64,000 bases of DNA from an uncultured Campylobacter sp. (GTDB lineage Bacteria > Campylobacterota > Campylobacteria > Campylobacterales > Campylobacteraceae): the NCBI RefSeq assembly GCF_938030145.1, contig NZ_CALHGM010000044.1, positions 1-64,000 on the forward strand. Reading direction: 5' to 3'. The position numbers and the translations under genes are program-made. Positions within the stretch are counted from its first letter, which is position 1. The number at the start of each line of letters is the position of its first letter. The notes under the pieces are model-generated. The model was given only the letters and a program-made list of their open reading frames with translations, did no database searches and was not told where the DNA came from. Of this stretch, positions 10,882 through 20,022 are shown in pieces.

Positions 10882-12099
10882 TTGAAACGAGTCGTAGTAA
10901 CGGGCATCGGGATGATAACCTCTCTCGGGCTTGACAAACAGAGCAGTTTTGAAAATATCTGTAACGGAAAAACCGGGGTTGATAAAATTTCGCTCTTTGA
11001 CGCTAGCGAATTTCCGGTTCAAATTGCAGCTGAAGTAAAAGGTTTCGATCCTTCGAGCATAATCGAGGATGGAAAAGAGATAAAAAAGATGGATAGATTT
11101 ATCCAACTCGGGCTTAAAGCCGCGGGCGAAGCCATAGAGGACGCTAAATTTAGCGGTTTCGATAGCGACGAATTCGGCGTTAGCTCCGCTAGCGGTATCG
11201 GCGGTTTGCCGAATATCGAGATAAATGCCAATACCTGCTTGCAGCGCGGCCCTAGGAGAATTTCTCCGTTTTTTATCCCCTCTGCGTTAGTAAATATGCT
11301 CGGCGGCTTTGTTTCAATATATTATAAATTAAAAGGTCCAAATTTATCCAGCGTTACGGCTTGTGCGGCTTCTGCGCATGCGATTATGGACGCTGCGAGA
11401 GTTATTATGATCGGCGAAGCGAAAAAGATGCTTGCAGTGGGAGCCGAGGCTGCGGTTTGTCCCGTGGGTATCGGCGGATTTGCCGCGATGAAGGCGCTTT
11501 GCGCTAGAAACGACGATCCCGCGCATGCTTCGCGTCCGTTTGATGCGGAACGAAACGGCTTTGTGATGGGTGAAGGCGCGGCGGCTTTGGTTTTAGAAGA
11601 GCTAGAAGACGCAAAAGCGCGCGGCGCTAAAATTTACGGCGAGCTTGTAGGGTTCGGCGCTAGCGGCGATGCCTATCATATCACTTCGCCTAGCCTAGAC
11701 GGCCCGATACGCGCTATGAAAAAGGCCTACGAGATGGCGGGACGCCCGAAGATTGATTATATCAACGCCCACGGAACGTCCACCGCGATAAACGATAAAA
11801 ACGAAACCGCGGCGTTAAAAGAGCTTTTCGGCGAGGGGAAGGTGCCTGCGGTCAGCTCCACTAAGGGCCAGCTAGGACACTGCCTGGGCGCTGCCGGAGC
11901 GGTAGAGGCTGCGATCAGTCTTTTAGCGATGCAAAACGGCATCATACCGCCTACGATAAATCAAATTTCAAAAGATCCAGATTGCGATTTGGACTATGTG
12001 CCAAACGTCGCTAGAAAAGCCAAACTCGATTGCGTTATGAGCAATAACTTCGGATTCGGCGGCACGAACGCATCGCTTATTTTCAAAAGAGTAGATTAA
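10882..12099 (+). CDS. fabF: 3-oxoacyl-ACP synthase II
   Basis: Condenses malonyl-ACP with acyl-ACP in chain elongation. The Cys-His-His triad is visible: TACAASAHA (Cys near 162), NAHGTSTAIND and GHCLGAAGAVE, plus the C-terminal NNFGFGGTNAS. At 405 residues it has the normal length. The start codon is TTG (TTGAAACGAGTCGTAG), supported by AAGGAAG eight bases before it and by the conserved N-terminus KRVVVTGIGMITSLG; no ATG fits. Its stop shares one base with the accA ATG (TAATG). Confidence 0.96.
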   Translation: MKRVVVTGIGMITSLGLDKQSSFENICNGKTGVDKISLFDASEFPVQIAAEVKGFDPSSIIEDGKEIKKMDRFIQLGLKAAGEAIEDAKFSGFDSDEFGVSSASGIGGLPNIEINANTCLQRGPRRISPFFIPSALVNMLGGFVSIYYKLKGPNLSSVTACAASAHAIMDAARVIMIGEAKKMLAVGAEAAVCPVGIGGFAAMKALCARNDDPAHASRPFDAERNGFVMGEGAAALVLEELEDAKARGAKIYGELVGFGASGDAYHITSPSLDGPIRAMKKAYEMAGRPKIDYINAHGTSTAINDKNETAALKELFGEGKVPAVSSTKGQLGHCLGAAGAVEAAISLLAMQNGIIPPTINQISKDPDCDLDYVPNVARKAKLDCVMSNNFGFGGTNASLIFKRVD

Positions 12100-13037
12100 T
12101 GGCGAGTTATTTGGACTTTGAAAAGTCTATAAAGCAGATCGACGAGGACATCACCGCTGCAAAAATTCGCGGCGATGAAGACGCGGTCGAAATTTTAAAT
12201 AAGAACCTCGAAAAAGAAATTTCTAAAGTTTATAAGAATTTAAACGAATACCAAAGGCTTCAGCTTGCGCGCCATCCGGATCGCCCTTACGCGATCGATT
12301 ATATTCGCGCGCTTTTGCAGGACGCCAGGGAGCTTCACGGCGACCGCGCCTTTAGAGACGATCCTTCGATCGTGTGCTATCTGGGCATTATGGGTAATCG
12401 CAAAATCGCCGTGATCGCCGAGCAGAAGGGTCGCGGCACCAAAAACAAGCTGAAGCGAAATTTCGGTATGCCGCATCCGGAGGGCTATCGCAAGGCGCTG
12501 CGCGTAGCGAAACTTGCCGAAAAATTTAACCTTCCTATTTTGTTTTTGATCGACACTCCGGGCGCATATCCGGGACTTGGTGCCGAGGAGCGTGGTCAGA
12601 GCGAAGCAATCGCGCGAAATCTATATGAGTTTAGCGATATTAAAACCCCTACGATTGCCGTCGTTATAGGGGAAGGCGGCAGCGGCGGAGCTTTAGCGAT
12701 CGGCGTGGCTGATCGGCTGGCGATGCTTCAAAACTCAATCTTTTCGGTCATCTCTCCCGAGGGCTGTGCCGCGATTTTGTGGAACGATCCGAGCAAGAGC
12801 GAGGCCGCTACGAAGGCGCTAAAGATCACCGCCGAGGAGCTAAAAGAGCTGGGCTTGGTCGATGATGTGATCAAAGAGCCTAAAACGGGCGCTCACAGAG
12901 ATAAAGACGGCGCGATAAAAGCGCTTGGAAACTACGTCTTAACCGAGCTGCACAAGCTAGACGATCTTAGCATAGACGAGCTCATCAGCAGAAGACAACA
13001 AAAAATTTTAAGGTTCGGTGCTTATAAAGAGAACTAA
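12099..13037 (+). CDS. accA: Acetyl-CoA carboxylase carboxyltransferase alpha subunit
   Basis: With AccD it transfers the carboxyl group from biotin to acetyl-CoA, giving malonyl-CoA. A 312-residue protein with an N-terminal helical region (LDFEKSIKQIDEDI), the carboxylase core PEGYRKALRVAKLAEKF, IDTPGAYPGLGAEERGQSEA and GEGGSGGALAIGVADR. Start overlaps the fabF stop by one base, so translation is likely coupled. It closes the fabG-acpP-fabF-accA operon. Confidence 0.97.
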   Translation: MASYLDFEKSIKQIDEDITAAKIRGDEDAVEILNKNLEKEISKVYKNLNEYQRLQLARHPDRPYAIDYIRALLQDARELHGDRAFRDDPSIVCYLGIMGNRKIAVIAEQKGRGTKNKLKRNFGMPHPEGYRKALRVAKLAEKFNLPILFLIDTPGAYPGLGAEERGQSEAIARNLYEFSDIKTPTIAVVIGEGGSGGALAIGVADRLAMLQNSIFSVISPEGCAAILWNDPSKSEAATKALKITAEELKELGLVDDVIKEPKTGAHRDKDGAIKALGNYVLTELHKLDDLSIDELISRRQQKILRFGAYKEN

Positions 13038-13097
13038 ATTTTTAAATTTCACGACTTTTAAAACTAAATTTAATAACTTCACACTCTAAGAGGACAA

Positions 13098-14444
13098 ATG
13101 GAAAATACAAATCAAAATTCCGCTCAGACCGCCGTTTCAAATTCTAATCAAAACGGCAGAAAAACTTACGCTAAAACGCACGTTCCCGTCGAGGGCTACC
13201 AGATCGAGGAGCTTCGCTCGATGGATCTTGAAAACCTCATCGCCATAGCAGACGAGCTAGGCGTCGAGAACCCGCGCGAATTTCGCCGCCAAGCGCTCGT
13301 TTTTGAAATTTTACGCATGCAGACGAAGCAGGGCGGCTTCATACTTTTTACGGGGATTTTAGAGGTTACCACCGAGGGTTACGGCTTTTTGCGCGGTATA
13401 GATTCAAATTTAAGCGACAGTGCCAACGACGCCTACGTGAGCCTCAGCCAGATCCGCAAATTCGCCCTTCGCGTCGGCGACATCGTCACGGGTCAGGTAC
13501 GCGAGCCAAAGGATCAGGAGAAATACTACGCGCTTTTAAAGATCGAGGCGATCAATTATAAATCTATCCAAGAGGCTAGAGAGCGTCCGCTATTTGACAA
13601 TCTCACGCCGCTTTTTCCGACCGAAAAGCTCAAGCTCGAATACGATCCTATGCGCCTTACCGGTCGCGTGCTCGATCTTTTCACGCCGATCGGCAAGGGA
13701 CAGCGCGGGCTCATCACGGCGCCTCCGCGTAGCGGTAAAACAGAGCTTATGAAGGAGCTCGCCAACGGCATTACGCGCAACCACCCCGAGGTAGAGCTTT
13801 TGGTACTGCTAGTCGACGAGCGCCCCGAAGAGGTGACCGATATGGAGCGCAGCGTGCGCGGCGAGGTATTTAGCTCGACCTTCGATCAGCCCGCATTCAA
13901 CCACGTTCGCGTCGCCGAGCTCGTCATCGAAAAGGCAAAACGCGCCGTTGAAAACGGCAAGGACGTCGTCATCCTGCTTGATAGTATCACCCGCCTTGCG
14001 CGCGCCTACAACACCGTCACGCCTAGCAGCGGCAAAGTCCTAAGCGGCGGCGTAGACGCAAACGCCCTGCATAAGCCGAAGCGCTTCTTCGGTGCGGCGC
14101 GAAATATCGAAAACGGCGGCTCGCTTACCATCGTCGCTACCGCGCTTATCGAGACTGGCTCGCGAATGGACGACGTGATCTTCGAGGAGTTCAAAGGCAC
14201 GGGCAACAGCGAGATCATCCTCGATCGTAATATCTCGGATCGTAGAATTTACCCCGCGATCAATATCACCAAGTCCGGCACGCGCAAAGAGGAGCTTTTG
14301 CAAGGTAGCGAAAATCTGCAAAAGATCTGGGCGCTGCGCTCGGCGATCTCGACGATGGACGACGTCGAGGCGCTGAAATTTTTATACGCCAAGATGCTAA
14401 AAACCAAAGACAACACCGAGCTGCTATCGATAATGAACGGCTAA
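13098..14444 (+). CDS. rho: Transcription termination factor Rho
   Basis: Hexameric RNA helicase that ends transcription. A 448-residue protein: N-terminal helical Rho domain (LRSMDLENLIAIADELGV) after about 30 disordered residues, a cold-shock-type RNA-binding fold (GYGFLRG), Walker A TAPPRSGKTELM, Walker B VVILLDS, and the Q/R-loop region around DSITRLARAYN. AGAGGA precedes the ATG. It follows accA by 60 bases and may be cotranscribed. The 3' flank has the hairpins described separately. Confidence 0.97.
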   Translation: MENTNQNSAQTAVSNSNQNGRKTYAKTHVPVEGYQIEELRSMDLENLIAIADELGVENPREFRRQALVFEILRMQTKQGGFILFTGILEVTTEGYGFLRGIDSNLSDSANDAYVSLSQIRKFALRVGDIVTGQVREPKDQEKYYALLKIEAINYKSIQEARERPLFDNLTPLFPTEKLKLEYDPMRLTGRVLDLFTPIGKGQRGLITAPPRSGKTELMKELANGITRNHPEVELLVLLVDERPEEVTDMERSVRGEVFSSTFDQPAFNHVRVAELVIEKAKRAVENGKDVVILLDSITRLARAYNTVTPSSGKVLSGGVDANALHKPKRFFGAARNIENGGSLTIVATALIETGSRMDDVIFEEFKGTGNSEIILDRNISDRRIYPAINITKSGTRKEELLQGSENLQKIWALRSAISTMDDVEALKFLYAKMLKTKDNTELLSIMNG

Positions 14445-14789
14445 ATTTTATTAAATTTAGCCTTATTTAAAATTTCGCTCTAAATTTAGCGGCGGAGCTC
14501 GCGCCGCTTGCCGCAAATACCGCCACGTAGCTTTGTATGCGATTTTTCCAAGCGGCGCGTCTTTTTTTCAAACTCCACTATTATAAGTTTAAATTTATCG
14601 CGATATTTGCTAAACGTTTTGCGCTCGAAGCACGAGGTGCGGCGCCGTCCGATAAAATTTTACTTCGGTAAAATCTATTCGTAAGATGTCAAGCGTAAAA
14701 TTTTACGAGGAATTTTATGTTTTGCTACGCACGGAGCTAGGGCGCTTGATATCGTTACTTCAAATTAATATAATACTGCCAACATCATA
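14445..14789. other. Non-coding region between convergent rho and an orphan gene
   Basis: About 345 bases. It contains the rho 3' hairpins (14488-14568) and a perfect 14-base palindrome CGTAAAATTTTACG near 14695. No gene is visible. Confidence 0.5.
14488..14568 (+). terminator. Rho-gene terminator with alternative hairpins
   Basis: Three complementary segments follow rho. AGCGGCG (14488-14494) pairs with CGCCGCT (14502-14508). The same middle segment, GCGCCGCTT (14501-14509), also pairs perfectly with AAGCGGCGC (14550-14558), which is followed by seven T residues at 14562-14568. The second pairing has the form of an intrinsic terminator with a long loop; the first would compete with it. Confidence 0.55.
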
Positions 14790-15497
14790 TCATTTCATAA
14801 GCTCAAAAAGCTTCATAAATCCTATATATCTGCTTCCGTGGTTGTCTAATCTAGCCTCATAACAATCAATAATACCGAGGCAGCTTTCTTCAGAATCTAT
14901 ATTTTTTAAAAACACATCAAAATCCCGTTTTGTGCTATTGAATATAAAATTTGGATCGTCACGATACCGCTTGCTCGGCTCATACTCATTGGGGATACGT
15001 TTTATCGCTATAAATTTCATACAAAATTGGCTTTCGCCCAGTATTCTATCAATAAACGATGTTTCTTTACGGCATTCTTTTATGGTGAAAGTATCTGATA
15101 AATAAATATTTGATGAATAATGCTGATCTAGAATAATCACTTTACTTTTTTCTTTTTCATAGTCTATTTTTCTATTGCCTTCAAATGGTCTATACGTGTA
15201 ATTATCTCCCGCATCGACATTATTGACAGTATGGTGGTAGATAAAATCTGAAAAAGTCCATGGGATTTTTTCATCCGATACCATTTCGTCTGTAATATCT
15301 CTAAAAGGGAGTGAAGAATTTAAATCATGTATTAAATTAAAGTCCTTGTCATTTAAATGATTTTCAAAGATTTTGTTGATTTTAGAAATAGCTTCGTGAA
15401 ATGTTAAGTTGGTATCTATGGTGTAAAGTTTATTGTATTTAGACTTCCCTTCATAATAATAATTTTCCAATTCGTCCTGTACGAAATTTTGTACCAT
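14790..15497 (-). CDS. Unknown AT-rich orphan protein
   Basis: A 235-residue protein I do not recognise. It begins MVQNFVQDELENYYYEGKSK, is rich in Asp, Asn, Tyr, Ile and Lys, has no signal peptide or membrane segment, and seems soluble. The gene is visibly richer in A+T than its neighbours and lacks the GCG/CGC codons common around it, which suggests recent acquisition. Its ATG is one base after the stop of a 40-codon membrane ORF (TGAGATG), with AAAGGATGAG as ribosome binding site, so the two may be an operon. It converges on rho. Confidence 0.75.
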   Translation of the reverse strand: MVQNFVQDELENYYYEGKSKYNKLYTIDTNLTFHEAISKINKIFENHLNDKDFNLIHDLNSSLPFRDITDEMVSDEKIPWTFSDFIYHHTVNNVDAGDNYTYRPFEGNRKIDYEKEKSKVIILDQHYSSNIYLSDTFTIKECRKETSFIDRILGESQFCMKFIAIKRIPNEYEPSKRYRDDPNFIFNSTKRDFDVFLKNIDSEESCLGIIDCYEARLDNHGSRYIGFMKLFELMK

Positions 15498-15498
15498 C

Positions 15499-15621
15499 TC
15501 ATCCTTTACTAAGCCATTTTAGATCGCTGAAGCTAAACCCGCTGTAATTAAGCGCGCCGACGATCACACAAACGCCGAGCGCGGCGATCAGGGCTTTGGC
15601 TAGAAATTTAAGCGCTTTCAA
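15499..15621 (-). CDS. Small single-pass membrane protein
   Basis: A 40-residue frame starting with TTG (residues KALKFLAKALIAALGVCVIV and a short hydrophilic tail ending DLKWLSKG). AAAGGAG lies six bases before the TTG. It has one hydrophobic helix with a positively charged N-terminus. It ends one base before the orphan gene at 15497, implying coupled translation. It lies downstream of a sodium symporter, where some NSS systems carry a small MetS subunit, but I see no MetS signature and a hairpin separates the two, so that role is only a possibility. Confidence 0.5.
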   Translation of the reverse strand: MKALKFLAKALIAALGVCVIVGALNYSGFSFSDLKWLSKG

Positions 15622-15690
15622 AATTTGCTCCTTTAGCAAAACGCTAGTTAAAAATACGAGCCTAACGGGCTACAATATTAAGCGGCTCTT

Positions 15691-15724
15691 TAAATTTAAA
15701 CTCACCCGAATGAGTCTAAATTTA
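15691..15724 (-). terminator. Hairpin after the first NSS transporter
   Basis: TAAATTTAAACTCA (15691-15704) and TGAGTCTAAATTTA (15711-15724) form a 14-base stem with one mismatch and a six-base loop, 36 bases past the transporter stop codon on the minus strand. A likely terminator, though the following T-run is weak. Confidence 0.5.
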
Positions 15725-15759
15725 AACTCTTCCGCCTTTAAATTTAATAAAATCGCCCT

Positions 15760-17103
15760 CTACTTTCCGCCGAAAAACAGTAGATTTGCCATTATGATCA
15801 CGATCGCGACGGGCGCTACGAAGCGCAGCGAAAAGTACCAAATTTTAAATCCAAGCTCGCCCATATCGGCGCCAAAAAGCCTGCGCAGGCGCTGCGCATC
15901 CATCACGAAGCCAACAAAGATCGCCGAGGTTAGCGCGCCCAGCGGCAGCATGACGTTTGAGCTTACGAAATCCAGGCAGTCAAAAAAGCTCGCGCCGAAA
16001 AGCCTAAACCTGCTCGCATAATCCGCGTGCATCGATAGTAGCGAGCATGCGCCTAGTACCGCTATGACGCACCCCGAGACGCAGACTGCGCGCAGGCGCG
16101 AAATTTTAAACCTGCCGATGAGATAGAAGACGAAAGGCTCGATCATCGAAACCGCGCTCGTGATCCCCGCGAAAAAGAGCGAGACGAAAAACGCGACTTC
16201 AAGCACCTGCCCCGCTAGCCCCATTTTTGCAAACATCGTAGTGAGCGAAACGAACACAAGCCCCGCACCCTGCGCGGGATCGGCGCGAAATTCGAAGATG
16301 AAGGTAAAGACGATGAGCCCCATCATCAGTCCGATCGCGATGTTGATAAATACGATGTTTACCGAGCTTCGCACCAGCCGCACCCCCTCGCTAAGCGATG
16401 CCGCGTATGCCGCGATACAGCCGACGCCCACGCATAGGGTAAAGAGCGCGAGCCCGAGCGCGGAGAGGACGGAGTTAACGGTGATTTTGCCGAAGTCGGG
16501 GTAGAAAAGAAATTTCGCCGCCGCGCCGAAGCCCTGCATCGTGCACGCATACGCAAGCATCGCAAGCAGCAGCACGAAAAGCAGCGGCATCATCACGACG
16601 TTTAGCCGCTCGATACCGCTTTTGATACCGCGCGCGACGACGGATAGCGTCAGCACGAGCGCAAGCGCGTAAAAGCCCAGACTCGTGGCTAGCGAATGCG
16701 AGATGAGATCGTCAAAGACGGCGCCGGCTTCCTCGGCGGTTGCGGGTAGCGGAGAAAAGCCCAAAAATATGTAGCGGATCACCCAGCCGAGGATCACGAG
16801 GTAAAAGGACAGCACCAGCATGCCGCCCGCGATGAAAATGCCTGCTGCGCGCCATTTGCGTCCGCCGCGCGGTGCCAGCGTCTCGTACGCGCTCGGTAGA
16901 TCCCGCCCGCTCAGCCTGCCTAGCGCCATCTCAGCTAGGAATATGCTAAAGCCTACGCCCAGCGTGAGCGCGAGGTATAAAAGCACGAAGGCGCTACCGC
17001 CGTTTTGACCCACGAGGGTGGGGAATTTCCATGCGTTGCCAAGCCCCACCGCGCCGCCTGCGACGGCAAGTATGAAGCCGATTTTGCTAAATTTATCGTT
17101 CAT
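15760..17103 (-). CDS. Sodium-dependent transporter, NSS (SNF) family
   Basis: Inner-membrane sodium symporter, probably for an amino acid. The 447-residue protein has 11-12 hydrophobic segments. The TM1 unwinding motif is clear: AVAGGAVGLGNAWKFPTLVG followed by NGGSAF, which in LeuT contributes sodium and substrate contacts. GGAGAG precedes the ATG. It is paralogous to the gene at 17925-19274, with an identical N-terminus MNDKFSKIGFILAVAG. Substrate cannot be told from sequence. Confidence 0.92.
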   Translation of the reverse strand: MNDKFSKIGFILAVAGGAVGLGNAWKFPTLVGQNGGSAFVLLYLALTLGVGFSIFLAEMALGRLSGRDLPSAYETLAPRGGRKWRAAGIFIAGGMLVLSFYLVILGWVIRYIFLGFSPLPATAEEAGAVFDDLISHSLATSLGFYALALVLTLSVVARGIKSGIERLNVVMMPLLFVLLLAMLAYACTMQGFGAAAKFLFYPDFGKITVNSVLSALGLALFTLCVGVGCIAAYAASLSEGVRLVRSSVNIVFINIAIGLMMGLIVFTFIFEFRADPAQGAGLVFVSLTTMFAKMGLAGQVLEVAFFVSLFFAGITSAVSMIEPFVFYLIGRFKISRLRAVCVSGCVIAVLGACSLLSMHADYASRFRLFGASFFDCLDFVSSNVMLPLGALTSAIFVGFVMDAQRLRRLFGADMGELGFKIWYFSLRFVAPVAIVIIMANLLFFGGK

Positions 17104-17924
17104 TTTCTCTCCGATGATTTTTAAATTTTAAAGCCGTGGAATTTTAAAATTCCAAACTACTGCCGCATCTCGCTATGAAATTTGGCTCGCTACTTTGGGC
17201 CGCTTTGGCGCTAAATTTTAAAATTCCGCGGCGTGATCAGACGCGGCTGCGCTAAGGCGTCTTTGCCGCGGTTTTGCGCAGGTTACCGCGCGGGTTAGCG
17301 CGGTCGTCGAAGGCTGATTGCGTTCGCCGCATACTCCTATCTAGACGTAAAATTCCAAGCGCGATTTTTGACGGCCGCCATGGCCGCTCGCGGATCGCCG
17401 TGAGGCTCGCTATGGAATTTTGCCTATCGCCCCGAGCCGTCAGAGCGTAAAATTTTAAAATTTCAAGCCGCAATGTGCGATCCTTGCGCTATTCCGACGG
17501 ATCGCGGGTTCGCGCGCCGCTTTAGCGCTAAATTTTAAAATTCCAAGCGCAATTTCGCGCGGGTCACCACAAAATTTTACGCGCCGCTTCTGCGGCAGAT
17601 TGCATAGACCACGTCATAAACTATCGCGGCGGCTACGCACCGACCGTCTAGGTTTAGAATTTTAAAATTCCGCAGCGCAATCAGACGCGGCTGCGCTACG
17701 GCGTCTTTGCCACGCGCACCGATCGCCATGCAGGTTATCGCGGTCGCACCGAAGGCTGATTGCAGCTACATACTTTGACCTTCCTCTATCTAAACATAAA
17801 ATTTTAAACTATCGCCGCAATACTAACGGATCGCGGCAAGTTCGCTATGAAATTTTGCCCGTTACTTTTGGACTGCTTTAGTGCCAAATTTTAACTTCCA
17901 TGTTATCCACCTGCTTTACAAAAT
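17104..17924. repeat. Degenerate intergenic repeat array
   Basis: About 820 bases between two paralogous transporters with no gene. Diverged direct repeats recur: GCCGCTTTGGCGCTAAATTT near 17199 and GCCGCTTTAGCGCTAAATTT near 17516, with a weaker relative near 17873; ATCAGACGCGGCTGCGCTA near 17236 and again near 17678; CGAAGGCTGATTGC near 17308 and 17751; and TCGCTATGAAATTT near 17172 and 17849. Units are joined by AAATTTTAAAATTCC linkers. It resembles a decayed tandem array; no coding or known mobile element was seen. Confidence 0.55.
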
Positions 17925-19274
17925 TTAAAAATTTAAAATTTTTAGCTGATTGAGCGCTATCACTACGATCGCGACTGGCGCCACGAAGCGCAGTAGCACG
18001 AAATACCACAGCTTAAAGCCCATTCGTCCCATATATGGGCGCAGTAGAATTTCGACGGCTCGTTTTTTGATCACGAATCCTACGAAAATCGCCACGATTA
18101 TGCCGCTAAGAGGCATTAAGATATTCGAGGTTAGGTAATCAAGCACGTCAAAAAAGCTCTTGCCACCTAGGCTAAAATACTCGCTCGTGCCCCCGTAATA
18201 ACCCAAAATGCAGCATATCCCTAAAACATACGTCACGGCAAAAACTAAAAGCGAAGCGCGCTTGCGGCTTAGCTTGCGGGAGTTTACGAGATAATAAATC
18301 GCAGGCTCCAGCATCGAAATTGCAGAAGTAATCGCCGCAAATAATAGCGAGGTGAAAAATAAAAAGGCTAGGATATTCCCGATCGCACCGAGCTTTGAAA
18401 AAAGCACCACCAGTGAGACAAACACTAGCCCCGGACCTTGCGCTTTGGGATCGCCGCCGAATTCAAAGATGAAAGTAAAGACGATGAGCCCCATCATCAC
18501 GCCGATTAGGACATTAATGCAGACAATATTTATGCTTGAGGTTAGGATATTGGTGCGCGCAGGCAGGCTTGCAGCATAGGTCATAATCGTAGTAACGCCC
18601 AGCGAAAGCGTAAAAAATGCAAGTCCTAGCGCCGAAAGAACGCTATCTTTATTAAGCTTGGAAAAATCTGGCACCAGTAGGAATTTCGCGCTACGTCCGA
18701 ATCCATCGAAACTCGCGGCGTAAATTAGCATTAAAACCAGCAAAATAAATAGCGCGGGCATCATCCAGACATTAAGCCGCTCGATGCCGCTTTTGACACC
18801 TTTAGATACAATGAAAAAGCAAAACGCCGACGCTATGGTAAAGCACACCGCTACGCTTAAAAAATCACTACCTAAAAGCGCTTTAAACGCTGCGCCACTT
18901 TCATCTATACTTTTTGGCAGATAAAAAGCGCTTGAGACCACGTATTTTAGGATCCAGCCCATTACGACGCTGTAAAAAGCATAGATCAAAAGTGCACTAA
19001 TCATAAAAAATCCCGCGTATTTCCATGCGCCTTTGTATGAGGGCGCGAGCTTTTCAAATGCGCGCACCGGATCACTTTCGCTTAGCCTGCCGATGACGAT
19101 CTCGGCTAAAAAGATCACGAAGCTAACCAAAAGCGTCAGTAAAAGATATAGCAATATAAATGCGCTGCCGCCATTGGTGCCTACTAAAGTGGGGAATTTC
19201 CACGCATTACCGAGCCCCACGGCGCTGCCTGCGACTGCGAGGATGAAGCCGATTTTGCTAAATTTATCATTCAT
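17925..19274 (-). CDS. Sodium-dependent transporter, NSS (SNF) family (second copy)
   Basis: A 449-residue membrane protein, paralogue of the transporter at 15760-17103. It has the TM1 motif AVAGSAVGLGNAWKFPTLVG and 11-12 hydrophobic segments. The two differ most in their periplasmic loops and C-termini, suggesting different substrates after an old duplication. It is divergent from the nitroreductase gene. Its own promoter should lie in 19275-19365, but no strong -10 is evident on the minus strand. Confidence 0.92.
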   Translation of the reverse strand: MNDKFSKIGFILAVAGSAVGLGNAWKFPTLVGTNGGSAFILLYLLLTLLVSFVIFLAEIVIGRLSESDPVRAFEKLAPSYKGAWKYAGFFMISALLIYAFYSVVMGWILKYVVSSAFYLPKSIDESGAAFKALLGSDFLSVAVCFTIASAFCFFIVSKGVKSGIERLNVWMMPALFILLVLMLIYAASFDGFGRSAKFLLVPDFSKLNKDSVLSALGLAFFTLSLGVTTIMTYAASLPARTNILTSSINIVCINVLIGVMMGLIVFTFIFEFGGDPKAQGPGLVFVSLVVLFSKLGAIGNILAFLFFTSLLFAAITSAISMLEPAIYYLVNSRKLSRKRASLLVFAVTYVLGICCILGYYGGTSEYFSLGGKSFFDVLDYLTSNILMPLSGIIVAIFVGFVIKKRAVEILLRPYMGRMGFKLWYFVLLRFVAPVAIVVIALNQLKILNF

Positions 19275-19365
19275 ATTATGCCTTGTAGCGGAATTTGAAA
19301 GGACAATATTAGCAAAATATAGCTTAACTCGCCAAGCTAGCCGGGTGGAATTTAGGCAAACCCGC

Positions 19366-19371
19366 TATAAT
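19366..19371 (+). promoter_or_regulatory. -10 box of the nitroreductase promoter
   Basis: TATAAT in CGCTATAATGCCG, 30 bases before the ATG. The mRNA leader would be very short, about 20 bases, with AAAGGAG in it. Confidence 0.6.
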
Positions 19372-19395
19372 GCCGCGAATTTTAAAGGAGATAAA

Positions 19396-20022
19396 ATGAA
19401 ATCGATAAAAGAAGTGATGCTCTCTCGCCACAGCTGCCGTAAATTTTGCAGCTATAAACTAAATAGCGAGCTCGTGCGCGAGATACTTGAACTTGCGCGC
19501 TTAAGTCCCAGCTCATGCGGATTAGAGCCTTGGAGGATGATGATAATCTCGGATCCTTGCGAGCTAAAAGAGCTTTCCGTAGCCTGTAACAGTCAGCCGC
19601 AAGTAGCCGAGTGCTCGCACGCCGTGATTTTAATCGCGCGTAACGATCTGCGCGTGGGCGAAGCGTATTTAGAGCGCACCGTCCGCCGTCGTGCAAACAC
19701 TTCGCAAAAATATGAAGCTGCGATGAATTATTTCCGCGCGAAATTTGCGGACTTAGACGACGAAGCGCTGATGAACTACGCGACCAAGCAGCTTTATATC
19801 TTAGCGGCAAATATCGCTAATATCGCCGAGGGCTTTGATGTGCGCTCGTGTATAATGACCGGCTTTGACGCCGCGGCTTTGGAAAAATTCTGCGCTTTAG
19901 AGGCGAAATTTCGTCCTGCGATCATCGTGGCTTTGGGGCGTGGTGAGCCTAGCAAATATCCGCACACGCGCTACGAGCTAGATGAAATTTTAATCTCTCG
20001 TGGCAGCAGCGAAAAAAGATAA
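19396..20022 (+). CDS. FMN-dependent nitroreductase, RdxA/FrxA-like
   Basis: A 208-residue oxygen-insensitive nitroreductase fold. Visible features shared with H. pylori RdxA: the N-terminal RHSCRKF (FMN phosphate contacts), LARLSPSSCGLEPWRM and the C-terminal IIVALGRGEPS. These enzymes reduce nitroaromatics and quinones with NAD(P)H in the cytoplasm; RdxA activates metronidazole. The ATG at 19396 is chosen for AAAGGAG six bases upstream and alignment with the family; the frame extends further upstream but overlaps the opposite-strand transporter and cannot be coding there. The precise subfamily is uncertain. Confidence 0.88.
   Translation: MKSIKEVMLSRHSCRKFCSYKLNSELVREILELARLSPSSCGLEPWRMMIISDPCELKELSVACNSQPQVAECSHAVILIARNDLRVGEAYLERTVRRRANTSQKYEAAMNYFRAKFADLDDEALMNYATKQLYILAANIANIAEGFDVRSCIMTGFDAAALEKFCALEAKFRPAIIVALGRGEPSKYPHTRYELDEILISRGSSEKR

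Noticed and set aside
15499..15621. Small ORF as a MetS subunit of the NSS transporter
   Set aside because: No MetS motif, and a hairpin separates it from the transporter, so no firm assignment was made.
19033..19395. Upstream extension of the nitroreductase frame
   Set aside because: It overlaps the opposite-strand transporter gene, and the ATG at 19396 has a strong ribosome binding site and fits the family.
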